Origin: Boseongicola sp. SB0675_bin_26
GTDB taxonomy: Bacteria > Pseudomonadota > Alphaproteobacteria > Rhodobacterales > Rhodobacteraceae
NCBI GenBank assembly: GCA_009843725.1
Contig: VYCX01000479.1
Location: forward strand, 1 to 12,668
DNA length: 12,668 nt
Direction: 5' to 3'
In this document: positions 6,425 to 12,668 of the stretch, piece after piece
Layout of the letters: each line of letters opens with the position of its first letter
Position numbering within the stretch: position 1 is the stretch's first letter
Made by a program: the position numbers and the translations under genes
The notes under the pieces: generated by a model
What the model saw: only the letters and a program-made list of their open reading frames with translations
Told to the model about the DNA's origin: nothing
The model's database searches: none

Positions 6425-6817
6425 ATGCCTGATCTGGCAAGCATTCTGGCAAAAGCGAAAAACATGCCCGGACAAGTGATGGACACCGCCAGCCAAGTGC
6501 CTGGCCTGGCCGCTGAAATGGCTGGCGGCGCAATGGATGCCGTCGAACCCTACGCCAATCTTGTCGGCGACAGGGCGAGCGCTGCCGGAAGGTCCGCCTT
6601 GGCGAGCGTGCTGACGGGAGACGACATCAGCCTCGGCAAGATGGGGACAAGAGGCGTGTTGGCTGCAATCCTTGCGGGCCTTGACGTTCAGGACCCCAGG
6701 ATTCTGGTCGAAGCGCAACGGCGCGGCATCATGAAGCAGGATGACCCAGAGCTTACAAAATACCTGAAGGAGTCGCCGCTTCTTCGTCACATCTTGCCCG
6801 CGCCGGAGTATCCGTAA
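6425..6817 (+). CDS. Unrecognised 130-residue Ala/Gly-rich protein in the ejection-protein block
   Basis: The start at ATG 6425 is supported by AGGAG at 6414-6418, which overlaps the previous stop codon. No family is recognised. Residues 1-60 are Ala, Gly and Met-rich and probably helical and amphipathic (MPDLASILAKAKNMPGQVMD, then AAEMAGGAMDAVEPYANLVG). Residues 60-100 include LTGDDISLGKMGTRGVLAAI, and the C-terminus is charged then Pro-rich (HILPAPEYP). There is no signal peptide or clear transmembrane helix. Its place between the S74 protein and the larger candidate ejection proteins suggests a virion component or a small partner protein; this is context only. One base separates its TAA from the next ATG. 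Confidence 0.8.
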   Translation: MPDLASILAKAKNMPGQVMDTASQVPGLAAEMAGGAMDAVEPYANLVGDRASAAGRSALASVLTGDDISLGKMGTRGVLAAILAGLDVQDPRILVEAQRRGIMKQDDPELTKYLKESPLLRHILPAPEYP

Positions 6818-6818
6818 A

Positions 6819-8036
6819 ATGCCCGCAACCCTCTTCGACGTTTCCCCACGCGGTTCGAGTGCCTACACGCCGCCGACCTTTTCCGCAATCGGACAGGGAC
6901 TGAGCCAGCTTGGCGCAGGACTTGGCGCGGGCATCCAGGATCGTCGCAAGCGGAAGAAGGAAGAGGAAGCCAAGGCCGCATTGCAGGCCGCGTTCGGAAT
7001 CTACGGCGAGGGCGGCAGGGACGCCGTGATGGAAGGGCTGCGCAGCGGTTCGCTGGACGCCTCGATGATGAAAGAGCTTTGGCCGATGCTTGAGGCCGAC
7101 CGGGCGCAGGCCAACGCGGATCGCACGTTCGGGTTGCAAGAGAGACAGTTCAATGCCGCCGAGGCAGTCCGGCAAGCAGCCCTGGATCGAGCAGAGACCG
7201 AGAAGGCGAGAGTGGCGGAACTCAGGAAGCTCGCGCATTCCATCGTCAACGAGGGCGGGGTCGCGGCATACAACCAGGCCATTGCCGACGGCACGGTCAC
7301 GGGCGAGCTTCAGGCGGACATCCTGGCGATGGACAAGGCCCTGAAGGCCGGGGGCGGCGACGTTGATTTCAAGGGCGTGTATCTCTTCAATCCCGAAACG
7401 GGCGACGACCTGAGCATTGACGTGACGACGGAGGAGGGAAAGGGAAAGGCAAACGCCCTGTTTGCCGAAGGCTACATTCTGGGACAGGCCCCGACTTCGG
7501 ATCGTGACGACGTGAACGAGGTCATTGACGAAACGACCGACGCAAAGGAAGCGGCACTGGCGCAGTGGGCGAACATCTACGATCAGCTAAAGAGCGGAGC
7601 GGAAGCTGGCCACCTTACCGTGCAGGGGGAACTGGCGGCAAAGGGAATGGGCTTCCTGGACAAGCTGGGAGCGTTGCCGGAAGAACTCAAGCAGCACCTG
7701 CGAAACGACACCCAGTTCCGGCAGACGGTGAACGTTCGCCTGAACGAGTACATCAAGGAGATTTCCGGCGCGACCGTTCCCGAAACCGAGGTGCCCAGGC
7801 TCCTGAAAGGCGTCCCGAACCTTGAAGACAGCCCTGAGATGTTCCTGGCCAAGCTGGAGAACACCATGCTTGAACTCAGGGGATACATCACTGGAAGCCC
7901 GTTGCCCCCGCTTGAGGGAAGTCTCAGTCCGGCAGACGCTTTCAAGGCGTCCGAAGATGCGGTCGGCGATCTGGTCTGGAACTCCAGGAATTCCGGCACG
8001 TTCAACGGAATTCCGTTCGAGATACTGGAGGACTGA
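6819..8036 (+). CDS. Putative internal virion protein, 405 residues
   Basis: I recognise the type, not a named family. ATG 6819 has GGAG at 6805-6808 and follows the previous TAA by one base. The N-terminus (MPATLFDVSPRGSSAYTPPT, then FSAIGQGLSQLGAGLGAG, residues 21-38) is Gly-rich. Next comes a strongly basic/acidic helix near 42-58 (RRKRKKEEEAKAALQAAF). Residues 92-140 are a probable coiled coil or long helix rich in Ala, Arg and Glu. Residues 180-220 look globular (VYLFNPETGDDLSIDVTT), and the C-terminal half is mainly helical. A Gly-rich start plus a long helical region is common in phage ejection proteins such as T7 gp14/gp15-type components. The gene ends TGATG, overlapping the next start by one base. 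Confidence 0.82.
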   Translation: MPATLFDVSPRGSSAYTPPTFSAIGQGLSQLGAGLGAGIQDRRKRKKEEEAKAALQAAFGIYGEGGRDAVMEGLRSGSLDASMMKELWPMLEADRAQANADRTFGLQERQFNAAEAVRQAALDRAETEKARVAELRKLAHSIVNEGGVAAYNQAIADGTVTGELQADILAMDKALKAGGGDVDFKGVYLFNPETGDDLSIDVTTEEGKGKANALFAEGYILGQAPTSDRDDVNEVIDETTDAKEAALAQWANIYDQLKSGAEAGHLTVQGELAAKGMGFLDKLGALPEELKQHLRNDTQFRQTVNVRLNEYIKEISGATVPETEVPRLLKGVPNLEDSPEMFLAKLENTMLELRGYITGSPLPPLEGSLSPADAFKASEDAVGDLVWNSRNSGTFNGIPFEILED

Positions 8037-8746
8037 TGCCGACGTTCCGAATCAAATACGGGGGAAAGACCTACAAGATAGACGCAGCCGACAAGGCTTC
8101 CGCCGTGCAGGTCTTCACGCGGATCGCGCCGACGGCTCCCGCTTCGGAGAGTCCTGCCCCTGACACCCCAAGAACTGCCCCTGCGATGCCGACCATGCCC
8201 GGACAGGGAGATGCCCCTGACGTGCTCGCGGCCCTAATGCCGCCGCCGAAGCCGAAGGTGGATTCCACGCGCCCTGAAGCGGATGTCGGCAGTATGGCGG
8301 GCTGGGGCCAGCAGCCTGTGGGAGCGGGCGCGGTCTTGCAGCACTTGTTCCCAGCCTCCAAGGCCATGCCTCGACAAGCGCCGGGGAAGGTTGCCGGACA
8401 GGAGGCCGGAACCGCCCCTGACATGTCAGGAGCTTTCGCGCCCTGGCACGAACCGGCTCCGAGCGTCTTTTCCGAAGCCCCATCCATGGGAGGGCTGAAC
8501 CCCGAAGACAGCTTTGTCATCGAGGAGGCGGACGGGCCTGCGGCGGAGTATCGAGCATTGGCGCAGACCTACCGCCGCAAGGCGGCGCTTGCGGAGGGCG
8601 AGCAGGCGGAAGCGTACCTGCGGATGGCTGACAGGTTCGAGAAGATCGCAAAGAGCAAGAGGATCAAAACATCGGCTGCCAAGACGCCGACTGCCGGATG
8701 GCAGGACATGGGCGGCGGGATACAGGTCATGCAGGTGGGAGACTGA
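8036..8746 (+). CDS. Putative virion protein with short N-terminal module shared with the next gene
   Basis: This 236-residue protein has GGAGG at 8027-8031 just before ATG 8036 and a TGATG overlap with the preceding gene. Residues 1-31 (MPTFRIKYGGKTYKIDAADK, then ASAVQVFTRIA) align with the first 32 residues of the next protein; a beta-hairpin plus helix is predicted. Residues 32-165 are Pro/Ala-rich and probably disordered, with APD-type repeats. Residues 169-211 form a charged helix (AEYRALAQTYRRKAALAEGE and onward to KIAKSKRI). The ending is Gly-rich (GGGIQVMQVGD). No catalytic motif is visible. The layout of small module, flexible linker and helix suggests an adaptor or minor virion protein that travels with the 750-residue protein. 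Confidence 0.8.
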   Translation: MPTFRIKYGGKTYKIDAADKASAVQVFTRIAPTAPASESPAPDTPRTAPAMPTMPGQGDAPDVLAALMPPPKPKVDSTRPEADVGSMAGWGQQPVGAGAVLQHLFPASKAMPRQAPGKVAGQEAGTAPDMSGAFAPWHEPAPSVFSEAPSMGGLNPEDSFVIEEADGPAAEYRALAQTYRRKAALAEGEQAEAYLRMADRFEKIAKSKRIKTSAAKTPTAGWQDMGGGIQVMQVGD

Positions 8747-10998
8747 TGCCGGATTTCAAGGTCAAGATCGACGGGACAGTCTACAACATCAAGAAGGTAG
8801 ACAACGCCGAAGCTGCCGTTAAGGCTGCGCAGGAAATCGCTGCGAGCCTGAAGCAGGAAGGGGCGACCGACCCTGTTCCCGCAGAGCATCTGCTTGCCAC
8901 GGGAAAGACCACGCCCAAGATGTCCACTGCGGACAGGGTTCTCGACTACCTCAACCTCGGACTGCACGGCGCGACGGGCGGCGTGTCTGACGAATGGGCG
9001 GGGCTGGTTGAAGGCGTCCGTGAAGCCGGACCCTTGAACCTTGCACGGGATGCGGGGAAGGCAGCGATGCGCAGCCCGCTGAACGCCTGGTCGCAGTTCA
9101 AGGAAAGTCCGTCCATGCAGGACTACCTGCCCGCCTACGCCGAAGGCCGGGACACCATGAGGGACTACATGGATGCCGCAAGGGATCGGACAGGCATGGC
9201 CGGAACCGGAGCGGAGATCGCCGGATCGTTCGTTCCCGTCGGCAAGGCGGCTCAGGTCGGATCGAAGGCCGTGACTGGCGCATCGCCGTTCATGCGGTCG
9301 ATCACGGGAGCCTTTTCAGGAGCGTCGGCAGGCGGAGCGGCTGGCTTTGCCGAAGGAGAGGGCGGCTTTGGCCCAAGAGTGCGCAATGCCGCACTGCCAG
9401 CGGTGTTCGGCGGCGTTCTGGGCGGGGCAGGCCCCACCATCGGAGCAGGCGTTGGGCGGCTGGCCGAAGGCATCCAGAGGCGGAGAGCCGCCAGGATCGG
9501 GCAGGTTCCGCCCAACACCGTGGACGTGCTGAAACACGCCTTCAAGATGGACATTCCGAAGGGTGCCCCGACTCCAAGAGTGGACATGATCGCCGACACG
9601 GGCGGCACGTCCACCGCTCTGCTTGCCAAGGGGATGGAGCGAGTCGGCGGCAAGATTGACGACGTTGCCATCAGGACGCCCAAGGCGTTCTCGCGTCCCG
9701 TCGGCGTTCCGACCGAGGCAACAATAAGGAGAAGGCTCACCGAACGCACGGCCAGGGAAACCGACAGGTTCAAGCGCGGGCTGGACTTGACCATGGGTGC
9801 ACCGAAGGGGCTGAGGGCGACGGAGGACGAACTGTTCGAGGCCGCAAGGCCAAGGGTGAACGCCGCCTACGAGCAGGCATACGCCACTCCCATAGATTAC
9901 GCTTCGGAAGCCGGAATGGAGCTTGAAGCGCTGCTCAAGAGCAAGCGCATTCCCGCAAGGGCATGGCGGGAAGCAAACGAGTTGATGGACGAGGAAGGTT
10001 CGGAATCGGCCCAGATACTGTTCAAGATCGGGGATGACGGTCGGGTGACGCTTGAGCGGTTGCCGGATGTCCGGCAGATCGACTACCTGAAGCGGGCGCT
10101 GGACGACATGATCGAGGCGGAAAGGACGCCGAAGGGGAAGCTGACGGACAAGGGCCGGGTCCGCTACAAGACTTCCAAGGACATGCTTGAACTGATCGAC
10201 GGGCTTGTGCCCTCGTATGGGCAGGCCAGGGAGCTTTACGCCATTCCGGCTGGGCAGGTCGGGGCGATGGAAACCGGATACAAGGCGCTGATTTCCGACA
10301 CCATGACTGCGGACAAGTTCGCGGCGGAAGTGAAGAGGATGACGCCTGACCAGAGGGACTGGCTCAAGTCCGGCGCACGATCCGCCATCGAGGAAGTCAT
10401 GCAGAAGGTGAGGGCGGCCCTGGTCCCCAATCCGACGCGAACGGGCTATCTTTCGGTCAAGTCGGTGGGCGACGACGACGTTCAGGCCGCGTTGAAGGCG
10501 CTCAGTTCGGGCAGGGCACGGGACAAGCTGCGCCTGATCCTCGGTGACGAGGACGCGGACGAGTTGTTCGGCATCATCGACGGCACCATGACCGCCTACA
10601 TGACGGAGGCGGCGACCCTGCCTAACAAGATGAGGCAGGCGCAGGAACTGCTTGAGCGTTTTGCTCCGTCCGAGCGCACGGACATGGCCAGCCGACTTCT
10701 GCGCGGGGAGTTCCTCGGTGCCGCGCAGGACGCGGCAGGCGCGGCGATGGGCCGGGCCATGAAAGACGACAGGTTCATCGCCGGTGCAACTCAGGCCGAC
10801 ATGGTGAACGTGCTCACAAGCCCGCTGGACACGGTGAGGGTTGACGCTTTGCGAGGGGTCGAGTTCCCGGAAGATGTCGGACGCCAAGCCAGGGGCGCGA
10901 CAGAGGCCGCGATGAAGCGGGCGGGCATACCCGTCGGCATGGCCATGGGCGACAATGACAATCAGGAGCGATTGCTCCGCTATCTGTTGGGGTATTGA
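8746..10998 (+). CDS. Large internal virion / DNA ejection protein, 750 residues
   Basis: ATG 8746 (MPDFKVKIDGTVYNI) is chosen over the upstream in-frame ATG at 8698 because it overlaps the previous stop as TGATG and because the N-terminal module then aligns with that of the preceding protein. Residues 1-32 are this beta-beta-alpha-like module. Residues 60-145 are helical and charged. Residues 150-240 are strikingly Gly/Ala-rich and moderately hydrophobic (ITGAFSGASAGGAAGFAEGE, then FGGVLGGAGPTIGAGVG), a glycine-zipper-like segment that could enter or cross membranes. Residues 250-750 are long, charged and mainly helical. Such proteins, last and largest of the block, are usual among podovirus ejection proteins that extend the tail across the host envelope. 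No lysozyme or transglycosylase motif is seen. The exact role is inferred. Confidence 0.82.
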   Translation: MPDFKVKIDGTVYNIKKVDNAEAAVKAAQEIAASLKQEGATDPVPAEHLLATGKTTPKMSTADRVLDYLNLGLHGATGGVSDEWAGLVEGVREAGPLNLARDAGKAAMRSPLNAWSQFKESPSMQDYLPAYAEGRDTMRDYMDAARDRTGMAGTGAEIAGSFVPVGKAAQVGSKAVTGASPFMRSITGAFSGASAGGAAGFAEGEGGFGPRVRNAALPAVFGGVLGGAGPTIGAGVGRLAEGIQRRRAARIGQVPPNTVDVLKHAFKMDIPKGAPTPRVDMIADTGGTSTALLAKGMERVGGKIDDVAIRTPKAFSRPVGVPTEATIRRRLTERTARETDRFKRGLDLTMGAPKGLRATEDELFEAARPRVNAAYEQAYATPIDYASEAGMELEALLKSKRIPARAWREANELMDEEGSESAQILFKIGDDGRVTLERLPDVRQIDYLKRALDDMIEAERTPKGKLTDKGRVRYKTSKDMLELIDGLVPSYGQARELYAIPAGQVGAMETGYKALISDTMTADKFAAEVKRMTPDQRDWLKSGARSAIEEVMQKVRAALVPNPTRTGYLSVKSVGDDDVQAALKALSSGRARDKLRLILGDEDADELFGIIDGTMTAYMTEAATLPNKMRQAQELLERFAPSERTDMASRLLRGEFLGAAQDAAGAAMGRAMKDDRFIAGATQADMVNVLTSPLDTVRVDALRGVEFPEDVGRQARGATEAAMKRAGIPVGMAMGDNDNQERLLRYLLGY

Positions 10999-10999
10999 C

Positions 11000-11626
11000 A
11001 TGCCGTGGAACGGAAGCGGTCAGTTCCGCCGCTCGAACGGAACGACGAACGGCCCGACGACGTGGGCGGCTGCGAAGGCGGCGGCCCGCAAGATCAGGAC
11101 CGACGATCACGACAATCATGACGAGGACCTGGCCAGCGGCCTTGAGAACTGCGTCACGCGGGACGGGCAGAATTCGCCCACGGCCTCCCTGCCGATGAAC
11201 GGGCAGAAGCACACGGGCGTGGCCAACGCCGCCGCCAACGCCGAATACGCCGCATGGGGCCAGACCAAGAGCCAGATCACGAGCCAGGTAGGGGCGCTTG
11301 AGAACTCGTTGCAACCGTCGCAGGGCACGTTGACGGACGGGGCGAGCATCGCGTGGGACCTGGAAGTCAACCCTGTCGCGGAAGTCACCCTTGGCGGCAA
11401 CAGGACGCTCGCCAACCCGGCGAATCCGGTGGTGGGCGGAGCCTACATCCTGACCGTGGTGCAGGACGCGACCGGTGGCCGGTCGCTTGCCTACGGCACC
11501 GACTACGACTTCGGAGAGGAAGGAAGCCCCGCCCTTTCGTCCGCTGCAAACAAGTCCGACACGCTGAGCTTTCTCTACCGCAACAGCAAAATGCAGTTCA
11601 TCGGCATAGCCAAGGGACACGGCTGA
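11000..11626 (+). CDS. Short tail fibre / appendage anchor protein
   Basis: ATG 11000 is chosen over an in-frame upstream ATG at 10955, which would overlap the previous gene by 44 bases. It starts one base after the preceding TGA, and MPWNGSGQFRRSNGTTNGPT is the common start of podovirus tail fibre proteins. The 208 residues include a conserved-looking DDHDNHDEDLASGLENCVTR (35-54), then DGQNSPTASLPMNGQKHTGV (55-74), known from fibre N-termini that attach to the tail. A helix at about 78-104 follows, then a beta-rich C-terminal domain (WDLEVNPVAEVTLGGNRTL, LTVVQDATGGRSLAYG, LSFLYRNSKMQFIGIAKG). It is short for a complete receptor-binding fibre and may act as anchor or collar for the adhesin encoded next, to which it is coupled through TGATG. 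Confidence 0.85.
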   Translation: MPWNGSGQFRRSNGTTNGPTTWAAAKAAARKIRTDDHDNHDEDLASGLENCVTRDGQNSPTASLPMNGQKHTGVANAAANAEYAAWGQTKSQITSQVGALENSLQPSQGTLTDGASIAWDLEVNPVAEVTLGGNRTLANPANPVVGGAYILTVVQDATGGRSLAYGTDYDFGEEGSPALSSAANKSDTLSFLYRNSKMQFIGIAKGHG

Positions 11627-12668
11627 TGCCGCTGCAAGCCCACATCCGGCGGGCCTTGGTGGTCACGCCCCGCGCCGAGAGGATCATCAGGGTGTCAAGA
11701 GGGTCGCTGACCGTCAGGGAGGGCGAGACCGCGACGTTCGACGTGTGGCTCTCCGAACGGCCAAGGACCGGCCAGACCGTAACTGTCCAGGTCGCGAGCA
11801 CGGCCACGGGAGAGGCCACTGTCAACAAGTCGTCGCTCACTTTCGACGAGAACGACTTCGGCACCCGGCAGACCGTGACCGTGACCGGCGTCGCCGACGC
11901 GGATGCGAGGGACGAGAACGCGAGCGTCACCCTGGTCGCCACGGGCGGCGGCTACGACGATTCAACGGCAATCGCGGTCGTGGTCGAGGACACGACGCAG
12001 AAGCGCCTCCGGGTCTCCGACCCCAGCCTTGCCTTTGGCAGCACGACGCTGAGCCGGACAATCGGCGTCCGCCTGTCCTCGGAGCCTGTTGGCGGCGATG
12101 TCACGGTGGCCGTCAGCGACGACTCCGGGCGGTTCGGCACTGACAAGAGCAGCCTGACGTTCACAAGCGCCAACTGGAACATCCAGCAGATCGTGCGCGT
12201 CACCGCGACCGCTGGCGCGAACGCAACCGGGACGCTGACGCTCGACCCCAGCGGGGCGGACTACGGCTCCGTGGCGAGCGTGACCGTTCCCCTGGCCTTC
12301 ACCCTGACCCTGCCTGCGGTGCCCACGGGACTGTCGCTGGCGGCCAGCTACACGAACAACAACACGCAGCAGCGGGTCCGGGCGACCTGGAACGCGGCGG
12401 CGCGGGCCACGAGCTACGAGGTCCGCTACAAGAAGAGCACGGAGACGAACTGGACGACGGTCACGGGGCTGTCGAGCACGAGCTACACGGCGAACGGGGC
12501 GGACCCGAACTCGACCTATGACGTGCAGGTGCAGAGCCGGAACGCTTCAGGCCCGTCCGGGTGGTCCTCCACCGTGCAGGTGACGACAGGGCGGAGCCGG
12601 GGGAACTTGTATCTGGCAGGGGAGTCAACCCGGAAGATCTACCGCATGTCTGGCGGCTATTCCACGTC
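11626..12668 (+). CDS. Modular adhesin-like tail protein with Calx-beta-like and fibronectin type III domains, cut by right edge
   Basis: The frame is open from ATG 11626 (TGATG with the fibre stop) to the window end: 347 codons visible, no stop. Residues 1-24 are basic with no clear signal peptide. Residues 25-122 are a Calx-beta-like domain (GSLTVREGETATFDVWLSER, KSSLTFDENDFGTRQTVTVT, VVVEDT). Residues 128-223 are a diverged second copy (PSLAFGSTTLSRTIGVRLSS, KSSLTFTSANWNIQQIVRVT). Residues 229-321 are a fibronectin type III domain (PAVPTGLSLAA, ATWNAAARATSYEVRYKK, STYDVQVQSRNASGPSGWSS). Residues 326-347 (GNLYLAGESTRKIYRMSGGY) look like the first blade or repeat of a further region. Such domains bind surfaces or glycans in extracellular proteins; here the phage context makes a tail-borne host-binding protein likely. 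The missing C-terminus should hold the receptor-binding part. Confidence 0.85.
   Translation, partial: MPLQAHIRRALVVTPRAERIIRVSRGSLTVREGETATFDVWLSERPRTGQTVTVQVASTATGEATVNKSSLTFDENDFGTRQTVTVTGVADADARDENASVTLVATGGGYDDSTAIAVVVEDTTQKRLRVSDPSLAFGSTTLSRTIGVRLSSEPVGGDVTVAVSDDSGRFGTDKSSLTFTSANWNIQQIVRVTATAGANATGTLTLDPSGADYGSVASVTVPLAFTLTLPAVPTGLSLAASYTNNNTQQRVRATWNAAARATSYEVRYKKSTETNWTTVTGLSSTSYTANGADPNSTYDVQVQSRNASGPSGWSSTVQVTTGRSRGNLYLAGESTRKIYRMSGGYST

Noticed and set aside
8698..8745. Upstream in-frame ATG for the ejection protein
   Set aside because: It would overlap the previous gene by 49 bases and add a Gly/Arg-rich stretch. ATG 8746 has the TGATG overlap and gives the shared N-terminal module.
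10955..10999. Upstream in-frame ATG for the fibre protein
   Set aside because: ATG 11000 gives the typical MPWNGSG start directly after the preceding stop; the extension is out-of-frame coding sequence of the ejection protein.
9316..11001. 561-residue open frame on the - strand
   Set aside because: It lies opposite the 750-residue ejection protein. The translation is rich in Arg, His, Leu and Pro with no recognisable domain, as expected for an antisense shadow in GC-rich DNA.
1..12668. tRNA genes, terminators, att sites, insertion sequences, diversity-generating retroelement
   Set aside because: I looked for tRNA-like cloverleaf ends, hairpins followed by T-runs, terminal inverted repeats and reverse-transcriptase motifs and saw none. 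Intergenic space is too small for most of these.

Overview
The window is the virion-structure module of a tailed double-stranded DNA phage or prophage with podovirus-type (short-tailed) architecture. All supported genes lie on the + strand, packed with almost no intergenic space. Stops and starts overlap at most junctions (TGATG, ATGA, or 14-32 base overlaps), as expected for one late operon with translational coupling. Base composition is GC-rich in most of the window, so long antisense ORFs are abundant and were treated as shadows. The host cannot be named. High GC and the gene families fit a proteobacterial host, and the adhesin at the right end resembles proteins common in marine and host-associated bacteria, but both points are inference.

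Layout, left to right. Positions 1-77 hold the C-terminus of a virion protein, probably the major capsid protein. Positions 110-763 hold an unrecognised 217-residue gene with clearly lower GC and a strong Shine-Dalgarno site, followed by a coupled 21-codon micro-ORF at 760-825. Positions 845-3909 encode the head-to-tail connection: a virion-associated protein with a helix-hairpin-helix-like segment and a coiled coil, a tail adaptor, and a tail hub/nozzle protein. Positions 3896-4375 encode a GNAT acetyltransferase embedded between structural genes. Positions 4344-10998 form a block of probable internal-virion/DNA-ejection proteins: a 92-residue Gly-rich protein, a repeat-bearing protein ending in a Peptidase_S74-type intramolecular chaperone, proteins of 130, 405 and 236 residues, and a 750-residue protein with a long Gly/Ala-rich segment. 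The 236- and 750-residue proteins begin with related modules of about 30 residues. Positions 11000-11626 encode a short tail-fibre/appendage protein. From 11626 to the right edge runs an adhesin with two Calx-beta-like domains, a fibronectin type III domain and the start of a further repeat-like region. It is cut by the window.

Working together: the capsid, adaptor and nozzle build the portal-to-tail conduit. The S74 protein and the following large proteins probably travel in the virion and assist DNA delivery. The last two genes probably form the host-recognition apparatus. No integrase, terminase, replication, lysis, tRNA or CRISPR element is visible. The points most worth a second look are the low-GC gene next to the capsid gene, the S74 chaperone on a non-fibre protein, the paired N-terminal modules, and the modular Calx-beta/Fn3 adhesin coupled to a separate fibre anchor.
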